DNA of 64,000 bases from Tepidamorphus gemmatus (GTDB lineage Bacteria > Pseudomonadota > Alphaproteobacteria > Rhizobiales > Tepidamorphaceae). Shown in pieces: positions 41,649 to 49,857 of the stretch. The position numbers and the translations under genes are program-made. The notes under the pieces were generated by a model. The model was not told the origin of the DNA and did no database searches. It saw only the letters and a program-made list of their open reading frames with translations. Position 1 is the first letter of the stretch. Every line of letters begins with the position of its first letter. The stretch lies in NCBI RefSeq assembly GCF_004346195.1, contig NZ_SMAK01000001.1, forward strand, positions 248,001 through 312,000, read 5' to 3'.

Positions 41649-43235
41649 TCATATTCTGAGATCCAGTCCGCCGGCGTAGGACAGGCGCTGGGGGAGGGGG
41701 GCGGGATTGGTGGGGTCTGCCGTCGCGTCGGGGCTGGCCTCGGCCGGCGTGGCACCGGTGCTCTGCTGGTCGCGGCCGCCGTGCGACTGTGCGAAGGACG
41801 ACTGGTCGCGGAGCTCGTACTGGATGCCGCCCTCAAGCTTGAGCCCCGACGCATTCAGCGCCCGCTCCAGGCCTCGGGAATCGCGCAGCAGCGCGTCCAG
41901 AGTGTCAGGCCGGTCAACCAGCATGTGTGTCCTCACCTGACCGTCGCGACCGAATTCCAGGCGGACCTCGACACGGCCGAGCTCGGGCGGATCCAGCTCG
42001 ATTTCGAACCGGTTCGCCCCGTCAGCGGATTTCTGGGCTATGCGCAGCGCGATGGCCTGAACGTCGGGGCGGGCGGCGACGGCACCAAGATGACGCAAGG
42101 TCGTTTCGAGATGCGTTCCGTCCCGGCCGGGAACGAGCGAGACCGCGCCGCCATAGGCGTGCAGCGTGGAGAGGCGCGAGGTCGTCGGATCGGCCTTGGC
42201 GTCGTCAGCGGGTGCGGCCGTGGCCATTGCGGCAAGCATGTCGGCTGGCACCCGGATCGCCGGTTGCGCGGCATCGGGCTGGCGCATCTCGGGTGACGCC
42301 GCCGGAGAGGCGGGCGCCGACGCATGCGACGGTCGGGACGGGACAGGCTGTCTGTCCGGCTTCTGCCGCGTCAACAGACGCGCCAGTTCGCTGTCGTCGT
42401 CGGCAAGAGGCAGCAGCGCGACGTCCCGTGACGTGGCCTGAGAGGGCAACGAAATGTTGCCAGCGGACCGAGGCCGGCCGGCCGGATCGGCATCTGAGTT
42501 CCCTGCCGGATCGCCTGCGGCAAGTGCCTGGTCTGTACCCGTCCCGGCGCTCTGGAGCGGCTGGGCTGCGGGCGGCGCGGCAGCGTCAGCCGCGCCACCG
42601 GCCGTATGCGACGCCGATTGGGCCATCGACATCGCCTGGGCTTGCCGATCGGCGGCGGACGCCAGCTGTGCTGCCGCATCGGCGACTGTGCGTGGAGGCA
42701 CGGGTGCCGCAAGCGCTGCGGCCGAACCCATGCCGGCCGATTGCACAGGCACCGGATCCGACGCTCCGGGTACGGGACCGGTGATCTGGCCGGCATTCTC
42801 GTTCAGGGCAGCTGATCGACCGTCGGCGGGCGGGACTTTCCCGGCGAGAGCTGGCGCCTGTGCCGACGCAGCCGCTTGTGATGCCGCCGCGTCCGGATCG
42901 CCGGCCTGATCGGCCGCCAGGGGTGCCAGGAGTGCCAGAGGTGCCAGAGGCTCGCCCAGCGGCATGGCCGGCGTCGCGACCGTATCGGTTGCGGTCGGGA
43001 CTGCATCGAGCGGGCCCGATTGCGCCGATGGATCCTCGATGTCCTTGCCCGTCGCGGTCGGGCCCGTCGCGGTTGGGGATGCGCTCATCGCCGCCAGAAC
43101 AGCCGCGAAATCCGATCCGTTGCCAGCGACAGGCTGGCCGAGGATGCCGAGCAGTCCTGTGTCGCGTCGGCTTGCCGCGCGCGCATCGGCGCCCGGCTTG
43201 AACTGGGTTGCAATGACAGATGCAGCGTCGCCCAT
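41649..43235 (-). CDS. fliK: Flagellar hook-length control protein FliK
   Basis: A 528-residue protein with a long Ala/Pro/Gln/Asp-rich disordered N-terminal region (about 1-370), the molecular-ruler part, and a folded C-terminal domain (about 380-490) with FEIELDPPELGRVEVRLEF and a MLVDRPDTLDALLRDSRGLERAL stretch typical of FliK, which switches export specificity by contacting FlhB. I chose the ATG at 43235; a GTG two codons earlier is too near the ribosome site AGGGCG. A sigma-54 promoter and an FlbD-like repeat lie upstream. Confidence 0.9.
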   Translation of the reverse strand: MGDAASVIATQFKPGADARAASRRDTGLLGILGQPVAGNGSDFAAVLAAMSASPTATGPTATGKDIEDPSAQSGPLDAVPTATDTVATPAMPLGEPLAPLALLAPLAADQAGDPDAAASQAAASAQAPALAGKVPPADGRSAALNENAGQITGPVPGASDPVPVQSAGMGSAAALAAPVPPRTVADAAAQLASAADRQAQAMSMAQSASHTAGGAADAAAPPAAQPLQSAGTGTDQALAAGDPAGNSDADPAGRPRSAGNISLPSQATSRDVALLPLADDDSELARLLTRQKPDRQPVPSRPSHASAPASPAASPEMRQPDAAQPAIRVPADMLAAMATAAPADDAKADPTTSRLSTLHAYGGAVSLVPGRDGTHLETTLRHLGAVAARPDVQAIALRIAQKSADGANRFEIELDPPELGRVEVRLEFGRDGQVRTHMLVDRPDTLDALLRDSRGLERALNASGLKLEGGIQYELRDQSSFAQSHGGRDQQSTGATPAEASPDATADPTNPAPLPQRLSYAGGLDLRI

Positions 43236-43276
43236 ATACACGCCCTAGTCGAACGCGAAGGTCTCGGATTAAGCGA

Positions 43277-43292
43277 AGCAAGGATCGGGCCA
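43277..43292 (-). promoter_or_regulatory. Sigma-54 promoter before fliK
   Basis: On the minus strand TGGCCCG-ATCC-TTGCT matches TGGCACG-N4-TTGCW at all but one position, with the essential GG and GC ten bases apart. It lies about 42 bases before the fliK ATG, so transcription should start near 43265. FlbD, the sigma-54 activator, is encoded in the same cluster. Confidence 0.7.
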
Positions 43293-43343
43293 CGAAAAAG
43301 ATCCATATGTTGCAGATATTTGGGTCGGGCCGCCGGGATCTGG

Positions 43344-43360
43344 CCGGCAAGTCTTGCCGA
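43344..43360. promoter_or_regulatory. Putative FlbD enhancer site before fliK
   Basis: CCGGCA-AGTCT-TGCCGA is an inverted repeat with the same layout as the site before flhA. Its centre is about 87 bases upstream of the predicted fliK transcript start, a normal enhancer distance for a sigma-54 activator. A further TTGCCGG half-site lies about 20 bases beyond. The rest of 43242-43510 shows no gene. Confidence 0.5.
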
Positions 43361-43510
43361 CTTCCCGGTTGAACCTTGCCGGTCGACCCGGCGGTGATCT
43401 CGATGAGCCGGGCCAGCCGGCCCTTGCCATCGGCAGGGGAGGTCCTATGATTCGGGCGGTTCGCCCCGGCGCGAGGTCGCTGCCGTATCCGTTCACCGAA
43501 GCTTGCCGCC

Positions 43511-44704
43511 ATGCAGAATTCGCTCGACCTGCCCGGACGCCCGCAGGATACCCGCGTCGTCGTTGCCATGTCGGGCGGTGTTGATTCCTCCGTGGTGGCC
43601 GGCCTGCTGAAGAGGGAGGGCTACGACGTCGTTGGCGTGACGCTTCAGCTTTACGATCATGGTGAGGCGGAGCATCGCCCCGGCGCCTGCTGTGCCGGTC
43701 AGGACATCTACGATGCCCGGCGGGTGGCGGAGACGCTCGGCATCCCGCATTATGTTCTCGATTACGAGCGCAGGTTCCGCGAGGCGGTGATCGACGCCTT
43801 CGCCGACAGCTATCTGGCTGGGGAAACGCCGATCCCCTGTGTCGGCTGCAACCAGCAGATCAAGTTCCACGATCTCCTGGATACCGCGCGCGATCTCGGC
43901 GCGCAGGCGCTGGCGACGGGCCACTACATCGCGAGCCGTGCGCTGCCCGGCGGCCGGCGGGCGCTCTATCGCGCACGCGATGAGGAGCGTGACCAGAGCT
44001 ATTTCCTGTTCGCGACCACACAGGACCAGATCGACTTCCTGCGCTTCCCGCTTGGTGACATGCCGAAGTGGCGCACGCGCGAGATCGCGCGCGACCTCGG
44101 GCTGACGGTCGCCGACAAGGCCGACAGTCAGGACATCTGCTTCGTGCCGACCGGCCGCTACACGCAGATCATCGAGCGACTCAGGCCGGGCGCGATCGAG
44201 CCGGGCGAGATCGTGCATCTCGATGGCCGAGTGCTGGGCCGGCACGACGGCATTGTCCATTTCACGATCGGGCAGCGCCGCGGTATCGGCGTCGCGATCG
44301 GTGAACCTCTCTACGTCATCGACCTCGATGCGAAGACACGCCGGGTACTGGTCGGCCCGCGCGAGGCTCTCGAGACGCGCCGCGTCGCGTTGCGGCAGGT
44401 GAACTGGCTCGGCGACATGCCACTCGGCGAAGGCAGCCACGAGGTATTCGCCAAGGTGCGCTCGACTCGGCCGCCGCAGCCGGCCCGGCTGGTCGTGACC
44501 GAGGGTGGAGTCGAGGTGGACCTGCTGGCCGGAGAATACGGCGTGTCGCCCGGTCAGGCCTGTGTCTTCTACGAAAGCTGCGAGCCGCAGAGCAGGGTTC
44601 TCGGCGGCGGCTGGATCGCTGCCGCCCGGCCGGCCGTTGCCCTTGCCGATGCGATCGGCCAGGCACGCCGCATTCCACGCGCGGCGGCTGCCGGTTCGGC
44701 TTGA
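43511..44704 (+). CDS. mnmA: tRNA 2-thiouridylase MnmA
   Basis: A 397-residue ATP-dependent sulfurtransferase that makes 2-thiouridine at position 34 of tRNA-Lys, -Glu and -Gln. The PP-loop SGGVDSS is at residues 21-27; catalytic cysteines are Cys113 (GCNQQIKF) and the Cys of DICFVP. The conserved TGHY and GQRRGIGV segments are intact. The N-terminus is about 15 residues longer than in E. coli MnmA, as common in Alphaproteobacteria. Its stop codon overlaps the -35 element of the downstream tRNA-Met promoter. Confidence 0.97.
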   Translation: MQNSLDLPGRPQDTRVVVAMSGGVDSSVVAGLLKREGYDVVGVTLQLYDHGEAEHRPGACCAGQDIYDARRVAETLGIPHYVLDYERRFREAVIDAFADSYLAGETPIPCVGCNQQIKFHDLLDTARDLGAQALATGHYIASRALPGGRRALYRARDEERDQSYFLFATTQDQIDFLRFPLGDMPKWRTREIARDLGLTVADKADSQDICFVPTGRYTQIIERLRPGAIEPGEIVHLDGRVLGRHDGIVHFTIGQRRGIGVAIGEPLYVIDLDAKTRRVLVGPREALETRRVALRQVNWLGDMPLGEGSHEVFAKVRSTRPPQPARLVVTEGGVEVDLLAGEYGVSPGQACVFYESCEPQSRVLGGGWIAAARPAVALADAIGQARRIPRAAAAGSA

Positions 44705-44729
44705 CACCCTTCGGGGCCGATCCTTATAT
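44701..44729 (+). promoter_or_regulatory. Consensus sigma-70 promoter for tRNA-Met
   Basis: TTGACA (44701-44706), 17 bases and TTATAT (44724-44729) form a near-perfect sigma-70 promoter. The -35 box contains the mnmA stop codon. Transcription would start near 44736, about 76 bases before the tRNA. Confidence 0.75.
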
Positions 44730-44811
44730 CGGCCTCGCCTGCCGGCCGCCGGCGCGAGTCCGGAAACCGGACCCGTGTGAATCGCCGAGTTCGAGGCGGA
44801 CCGGGCATCGG

Positions 44812-44888
44812 GGCGGAGTAGCTCAGTTGGTTAGAGCAGCGGAATCATAATCCGCGTGTCGGGGGTTCAAGTCCCTCCTCCGCTACCA
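44812..44888 (+). tRNA. tRNA-Met (anticodon CAT), elongator type
   Basis: A complete 77-base tRNA with acceptor GGCGGAG/CTCCGCT, anticodon CAT, T-arm GGGGGTTCAAGTCCCTC and encoded CCA. The body resembles alphaproteobacterial elongator tRNA-Met; a CAT anticodon could also be tRNA-Ile2 with lysidine, and it lacks the C1-A72 mismatch of initiator tRNA. Confidence 0.93.
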
Positions 44889-45228
44889 ATTCCGCTGAGG
44901 CAGTCGATCGAGGAACCCACGCCACGCGGATCCGCTTGATCGCTGCTGCCGGCCCGTGTGCGGCCCTGCCGGGGCCGGAGGAGGCGGACGGCGCGAGCAC
45001 CAGACCCTCAGCGCCGTATTTGCTGATGATCGACCTGGCGGATGGGCGCCGGATGAACATCGCCGCCACCGGGCGACGGAGCCGAGGGGCGGCAGGCTGC
45101 CGTGACCGACGAGATCGACTCCCGCGAGAGTGCGCTTGCGCCGGCTCGTGCTGCTGGCATCGAAGCCGCGCAGGCCTGGCCGGTGCGGGCAGGCGGCGAG
45201 CGGCGGCGGCCGCCGGTCGGAATGATCG
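44889..45228. other. Noncoding gap after tRNA-Met
   Basis: No convincing gene. A minus-strand frame here ends in GLEPPTRGL, the well-known false peptide read from the complement of a tRNA. Other frames are low complexity. I see no clear terminator for the tRNA. Confidence 0.5.
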
Positions 45229-46269
45229 CTACGATGTCAGTTCGGCGCGAACGATCCTCGCGCCTTCGACCATCGCCACCATCTTGCCGTAGGCGACGTT
45301 GCGCGGCAGGTACTTCAGCCCGCAATCGGGGGCCACGACGATACGGTCAGCCGAGACATGTGGCAGTGCCCGGCGTATGCGGGCGGCGACCGTCTCGGGC
45401 GTCTCGATCTCGTGCGTCGACAGGTCGAGAACGCCGAGGATGATGCGCTTGTCGGGCAGGGTCTCGAGGATCGAGCAATCCAGCTTCGACTGTGCGGTCT
45501 CGATCGAGACGGCGTTGACCGGCGAGTTGGCGAACTCTGGGAGGAAGGAATAGCCCTCCGGCCGTTCGTGGATGATCGCTGCATAGCCGAAGCAGATGTG
45601 GACGGCGGTCTCGCCGGTGATGCCGTCGAGCGCCGCGTTCAGCGCCGCCAGGCCGTAGTCGCGGGCCTGCTCGGGGCGGGCCTGCATGTAGGGCTCGTCG
45701 ATCTGGACGATGTCGGCGCCGGCAGCGAACAGGTCGCGGATCTCCTCGTTGACCGCACGGGCATAGTCGAGTGCCATTTCGGCGGGATCGTCGTAGAAGT
45801 CGTCCTGGGCCTGCTGCGACATGGTGAAGGGCCCCGGAACCGTCATCTTGATCCGTCGGTCGGTGTTGGCGCGCAGGAATTCGGTGTCGCGTACCTGGAC
45901 GGCATGCTTGCGGCGGATCCTGCCGACCACCCTCGGAACCGGGTTGGGGTGGCCGGAGCGGTCGAGCGCGGTCCCGGGATTGTCGATGTCGACGCCCTCG
46001 AGCGCAGTGGCGAAGCGGTTGGAGTAGCTTTCGCGGCGCATCTCGCCGTCGGTGATGATGTCGAGCCCGGCACGCTCCTGGTCGCGGATCGCCAGCAGGG
46101 TGGCGTCGTCCTGGGCCTGTTCGAGCCATTCGGGGGCGACGCGCCACAGCTCGCGGACGCGCACGCGCGGCGGGAAGCGGCCGGCCAGATTGGCCCGGTC
46201 GATCAGCCAGTCCGGCTGGGCGTAGGAACCGACCAGGGAGGTCGGCAGCAGCGTTTCGATCGTCGCCAT
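45229..46269 (-). CDS. MetE-like cobalamin-independent methyltransferase
   Basis: A 346-residue protein equivalent to the C-terminal catalytic half of MetE. The zinc/homocysteine site is intact: His224 and Cys226 (HICFGY), Glu257 (SIETAQSK) and Cys316 (PDCGLKYL). Such core-MetE proteins transfer methyl groups to a thiol; donors in described cases include methylcobalamin proteins or small methylated compounds, and the donor here is unknown. It is 45 bases downstream of the amidohydrolase on the same strand, so the two are likely an operon, which hints at use of a methyl group released from the catabolic substrate. Confidence 0.85.
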   Translation of the reverse strand: MATIETLLPTSLVGSYAQPDWLIDRANLAGRFPPRVRVRELWRVAPEWLEQAQDDATLLAIRDQERAGLDIITDGEMRRESYSNRFATALEGVDIDNPGTALDRSGHPNPVPRVVGRIRRKHAVQVRDTEFLRANTDRRIKMTVPGPFTMSQQAQDDFYDDPAEMALDYARAVNEEIRDLFAAGADIVQIDEPYMQARPEQARDYGLAALNAALDGITGETAVHICFGYAAIIHERPEGYSFLPEFANSPVNAVSIETAQSKLDCSILETLPDKRIILGVLDLSTHEIETPETVAARIRRALPHVSADRIVVAPDCGLKYLPRNVAYGKMVAMVEGARIVRAELTS

Positions 46270-46314
46270 GCTCTTCGTTCTTTCCGTCTCGTCTCGCGTC
46301 GAATGGATCGTTCG

Positions 46315-47790
46315 TCAGGCGCGGAACAGGTCGCGGTCGATACCGGCGGCCTCGAACAGATAGTCGCGGCTCGCCTCCAGTTCGCCGCGCAGCCTGTCCA
46401 GATCCACATCGAGGAGCGTGCCGCGCCATTTGCGGATCCGTCCGGCGACCATCACCGTGTCGACATTGCTGCGCTCCATCAGCGTGACCACGGCGCCGGG
46501 GACATGGTTGAGCGGCGCCACGTTGATGGCAGTCGCGTCGAGCAGCACGATGTCGGCCTCCTTGCCCGGCGTCAGGCTGCCGACCTTGTGGTCAAGCTTG
46601 AGCCCGCGCGCGCCCTCGAGGGTGGCCATACGGATCACGTCGCGCGCAGTCAGCAGGTCCGGCAGGTTCTCGCCGCCGCCGAGCGCCGCCTCGTTGACGA
46701 AGGCGCGCTGCAGCGTCAGCGCGGCACGCATCTGGGTGAAGGGGTCGGCAGTCATGGTGCACTCGACGTCGGACGACAGGGAAGGCTGCAGTCCGACATC
46801 CAGCGCCTTCTGGATCGGCGGCATGCCGTGCCGCATCACCATCTCGATCGGCACCGACAGGGAGACGTGCGCCCCGGCGTCGGCGGCCGCCTTCCAGCCG
46901 AGGTCCGACATGCCGGTCATGTGGATGAAGATGTTGTCGGGGCCGAACCGGCCGGCCCGGGCCAGTTCGTCGAATATCGGCGCCATGCCGAAGGTGCCGA
47001 CGACATGCAGGGCGATCGGCAGCGCCAGCTCACGGCCGATCTCCCAGGCGCGCTCGTAACCCGGCAGGTAGATCTCGCCGCCCATCGCCATGGTCAGGAG
47101 CTGATCGTCGGAGGCGAACGCTTCCGATCGGAGCCGGCGCGCGTCATCGGGATATTTCGTGCGGTCTCCCCATCCCTCGAAATAGCCGAGGACGGCGCGC
47201 CGCCCGGCGTCCCTCAGGGCCTGGACAGCCGCATCGGAATGTTCGGGCGAGTGATGGATCTGCGAGACGTCCATCACTGTCGTCACGCCGGCGTCGAGCT
47301 GGGCGAGGGAGCCGTACAACTCGTTGATGTGGACGTCGGAGGGGCGATAGACGAGCGAGAACTTCTGAAGGACGTGCTCGTAGTAGTTTATCGCGCTGTG
47401 CGGATGGCCATCATTGATGAGGATGCCGTCGGCCAGGAAACCGCGCAGCGCGGTCTCGAACTGGTGGTGATGAGTGTCGACGAAGCCCGGCATGACGATC
47501 ATGCCGGCCGCGTCGAGGATCTCGGCGTCGCCGGCATCGAGCATCGGTGCGACTGCCTCGATGCGTGATCCGTTCACGAGGACGTCGCCCACCGCGAAGT
47601 CGCCGACATCCGGGTCGAGGCTCAGAACGTGGCCACCGCGGATCAGCAGTCGTCGGCCACGCTCGCCCGTACCGGCCGGCATCGGTCCGGAGCGGACGCG
47701 AGGCGCGGCCGGGCCGTCAGCGGCGCCGCCGGCCGCACCCGATCCTTCACCCGGGGCCGAGACGATCGTCGACTGGCAGATCCCGCACAT
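46315..47790 (-). CDS. Amidohydrolase (deaminase/chlorohydrolase type)
   Basis: A 491-residue metal-dependent amidohydrolase. Metal-binding His107 and His109 are in GFVDTHHHQFE, further His residues in ALHVVG and FIHMTG, and the catalytic Asp in SSDVECTM. The pattern matches the TRZ/ATZ and cytosine/methylthioadenosine deaminase group, so hydrolysis of an amino- or substituted heterocycle is likely. The N-terminus MCGICQS has a Cys-x2-Cys pair and a 35-residue low-complexity leader, supported by a good ribosome site (GGGAGGA, eight bases before ATG). An IclR-type inverted repeat lies about 104 bases upstream. Confidence 0.82.
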   Translation of the reverse strand: MCGICQSTIVSAPGEGSGAAGGAADGPAAPRVRSGPMPAGTGERGRRLLIRGGHVLSLDPDVGDFAVGDVLVNGSRIEAVAPMLDAGDAEILDAAGMIVMPGFVDTHHHQFETALRGFLADGILINDGHPHSAINYYEHVLQKFSLVYRPSDVHINELYGSLAQLDAGVTTVMDVSQIHHSPEHSDAAVQALRDAGRRAVLGYFEGWGDRTKYPDDARRLRSEAFASDDQLLTMAMGGEIYLPGYERAWEIGRELALPIALHVVGTFGMAPIFDELARAGRFGPDNIFIHMTGMSDLGWKAAADAGAHVSLSVPIEMVMRHGMPPIQKALDVGLQPSLSSDVECTMTADPFTQMRAALTLQRAFVNEAALGGGENLPDLLTARDVIRMATLEGARGLKLDHKVGSLTPGKEADIVLLDATAINVAPLNHVPGAVVTLMERSNVDTVMVAGRIRKWRGTLLDVDLDRLRGELEASRDYLFEAAGIDRDLFRA

Positions 47791-47893
47791 CCCTGCATTC
47801 CTCCCGGTGGATGCCGGTGCCGCTCGGCCGCCGGCGTCGGATGTCTTCTGTCGCGGCGCGCCGGTTGCGAGGTCACCGCAACAAGCGATCCGA

Positions 47894-47912
47894 TATTTCG
47901 CTGTGCGAAAAT
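47894..47912. promoter_or_regulatory. IclR-type operator candidate 1
   Basis: TATTTCG-CTGTG-CGAAAAT: five perfectly paired bases per arm (TTTCG/CGAAA) and a five-base spacer. It lies about 104 bases upstream of the amidohydrolase start and shares TTTCGCTRTRCGAA with the site at 49791, in the range of PcaR/IclR-type palindromes. Confidence 0.6.
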
Positions 47913-47996
47913 TCGTTCACTTCAATCGTGCGTCGTTCCAGCCGGCGAGTCAATCAGTGACGGGCGGTACAGACCGGGCCGGCGGTGCCGGTCGGC

Positions 47997-48812
47997 TCAG
48001 CGCACACCGATGATCGACTCCAGCACCGGATAGCGCGACAGGGTCTGGGCGATCCGCGCGGCCGAGGCGCGCAGTTCCTGCAGCCGGTTCTTCACGAGAT
48101 CCTCGGCGGTGACCATGCCGGAGTAGCCGGACGAATTGAGCGCCGCGATGGTCCTGCCGGAGGTGCCGCGGATCGGAACCGCCAGCGCGGTGATGCCATA
48201 GTCGAGCTGGTCGACGGTGGTGGCGTAGTTCTTGGCGCGCACGTCCTCGATGATCGCCTTCAGCTCCGCCTTGTCGACGACGGTGCGATTGGTCAGTGCG
48301 ACGGGGACGACATCGCGCAGGTAGCAGTGGAACGCCGCGTCCGGCAGGCCGGCGAGCAGAACGCGTCCGAGCGAGGTGGCGTGGGCCGGGTAGCGGGCGC
48401 CGACCACGGCGGTCGGCCGGCGGGCGCGCTGCTCGGAATAGTGGGCGATGTAGAGCACATCGTGGCCCTCCAGCGTGGCGACCGACGAGGCGTCCCCGAA
48501 CATCCCGACGAGCCGCGTCAGCTCGGGCTGCAGCACCTCGTCCACGCGCGCCGAGAAGTAGAACGCGGAGCCGAGACTCATCACCTTCGGGCGCAGGTGG
48601 AAGCGCTTGCCGGTCTGACCGACATAGCCCAATGCCTGCAGCGTGATGAGGCTGCGCCGGGCGGCCGCGGGGCTGAGTCCGACCCGTCGCGCAACCTCGC
48701 TGAGCGTCATCTCGGAGTGGGCGGAATCGAAGCTCTCGAGGATCGACAGGCCTCGTGCGAGAGCCTCGACGAACTCCGCGGGGCGTTCGTCCTCCGTGCT
48801 CCGGTCGAGCAT
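47997..48812 (-). CDS. IclR-family regulator (PcaR/PobR type)
   Basis: A 271-residue IclR-family regulator. The N-terminal winged helix (about residues 15-80, MTLSEVARRVGLSPAAARRSLITL) precedes the effector-binding domain with HATSLGRVLL and ALAVPIRG, as in PcaR/PobR regulators of aromatic catabolism. The ATG at 48812 has GGAAGG eight bases upstream; a TTG at 48830 overlapping the previous stop is less likely. It follows the dioxygenase by 14 bases and is probably co-transcribed with it. The two operator-like repeats nearby make it the likely regulator of this region. Confidence 0.9.
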   Translation of the reverse strand: MLDRSTEDERPAEFVEALARGLSILESFDSAHSEMTLSEVARRVGLSPAAARRSLITLQALGYVGQTGKRFHLRPKVMSLGSAFYFSARVDEVLQPELTRLVGMFGDASSVATLEGHDVLYIAHYSEQRARRPTAVVGARYPAHATSLGRVLLAGLPDAAFHCYLRDVVPVALTNRTVVDKAELKAIIEDVRAKNYATTVDQLDYGITALAVPIRGTSGRTIAALNSSGYSGMVTAEDLVKNRLQELRASAARIAQTLSRYPVLESIIGVR

Positions 48813-48826
48813 GCAGCAGACCTTCC

Positions 48827-49684
48827 TCAATCGCCAGGGGCGAGGGTGAAGTCGAATTTTATCATCGCATCCGGCCTGCGCTCCAGTGGCAGGTCGGCGA
48901 CCAGATCCGGCTTGTAGGGCTCGATGCGGGCGATCAGCGACTTGCGAACGCCGAACACCGCGTCGTTGTCGATGTATTCGGTGTTCTCGAAAAAGACCTC
49001 GGTGACGATGCTGCGCATCCGCTCGGCGCGGATCATGTAGTGCAGATGCGCGGCGCGCCAGGCGTGGCGGCTGCCGGCCCGCAACAGCTCGCCGACCGGG
49101 CCGTCATACGGAACCGTGTAAGGCTTCGGCAGCACCGTAGTGTAGTAGTAGCGGCCCTCGGCGTCGGTCTCGAAGACACCGCGCAGGTCGTACTTGTCCT
49201 GACCGGCCTCCTGGATCGGATAGGTGCCGGAGCCGTCCGCCTGCCAGGTGTCGACGATGGCCCCGGCGATGGGGTGCTTGAGCGTGTCGCGGACGACACC
49301 GTGGCAGAGCACGGTAACGCCTTCGCGCGATCCGGCCAGATCGGCACCGAGCGGCTTGCGCGGGGCATCGTCCAGATAGAACGGACCGAGGTTGCTGTTC
49401 TCGGTGGCGCCGCCGCGCGTGTTGATCATGTCGACCAGCGCAGACCATCCGAGCACGTCGGACAGGAGAATGAACTCGTGGCGGTCGGGCGTGGATATCT
49501 TCCCGCAATCATACAGGAAGGTCAGCACCCGCATCCACTCCTCGTGGGTCAGGTTCGTCTCGCGCGTGTAGTCGTGCAGATGCTGGATCAGGTTGTCGAG
49601 CAAGAACCGGAAGCGGGATCCCTCCTCGGCCTTGAAGCTCGCCTTCACCGCCTCGGTGATCGTGAACTGGTTGATGTCTCGCAT
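48827..49684 (-). CDS. Intradiol ring-cleavage dioxygenase (hydroxyquinol 1,2-dioxygenase-like)
   Basis: A 285-residue non-haem Fe(III) dioxygenase. The helical N-terminal dimerisation domain is followed by the beta-sandwich with the four iron ligands: Tyr165 (KYDLRG), Tyr189 (PYTVPYDGPVG), His213 and His215 (AAHLHYM). The start MRDINQFTIT and DNDAVFGVRKSLI segment resemble hydroxyquinol 1,2-dioxygenase, which opens 1,2,4-trihydroxybenzene; catechol dioxygenases are the alternative. GGGAGGA precedes the ATG at 49684. No maleylacetate reductase is in the window. It faces the citryl-CoA-lyase-like operon across a 173-base divergent region. Confidence 0.87.
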   Translation of the reverse strand: MRDINQFTITEAVKASFKAEEGSRFRFLLDNLIQHLHDYTRETNLTHEEWMRVLTFLYDCGKISTPDRHEFILLSDVLGWSALVDMINTRGGATENSNLGPFYLDDAPRKPLGADLAGSREGVTVLCHGVVRDTLKHPIAGAIVDTWQADGSGTYPIQEAGQDKYDLRGVFETDAEGRYYYTTVLPKPYTVPYDGPVGELLRAGSRHAWRAAHLHYMIRAERMRSIVTEVFFENTEYIDNDAVFGVRKSLIARIEPYKPDLVADLPLERRPDAMIKFDFTLAPGD

Positions 49685-49745
49685 CCGAATCGTCCTCCCG
49701 GTCCCGACATGCCGGCATGCCCGCCGAAACGGCAGTGCCACGGTC

Positions 49746-49774
49746 TTGACAGCACGGTAGTTCAGAGCATAGTT
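49746..49774 (+). promoter_or_regulatory. Sigma-70-like promoter for the lyase operon
   Basis: TTGACA (49746-49751) with 16-17 bases to CATAGT/ATAGTT gives a plausible promoter reading into the citryl-CoA-lyase-like gene. Transcription would start near 49781, and the IclR-type repeat at 49791 lies just after it, a position suited to repression. Confidence 0.5.
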
Positions 49775-49790
49775 TCCGACAAGAGAAAAA

Positions 49791-49809
49791 ATTTTCGCTA
49801 TACGAATAT
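49791..49809. promoter_or_regulatory. IclR-type operator candidate 2
   Basis: ATTTTCG-CTATA-CGAATAT pairs six of seven bases per arm. It shares the TTTCGCTRTRCGAA core with the site at 47894. It lies in the divergent region, just after the predicted start of the plus-strand operon and upstream of the dioxygenase promoter area. Confidence 0.65.
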
Positions 49810-49857
49810 GCGGGGTAGGCCCCAGGGGCGGGGCAGAACCCCCGGGCAGGAGAGGCG

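Noticed and set aside
44845-45069. Minus-strand ORF ending in GLEPPTRGL
   Set aside because: It reads through the complement of tRNA-Met; this peptide ending is a familiar false annotation.
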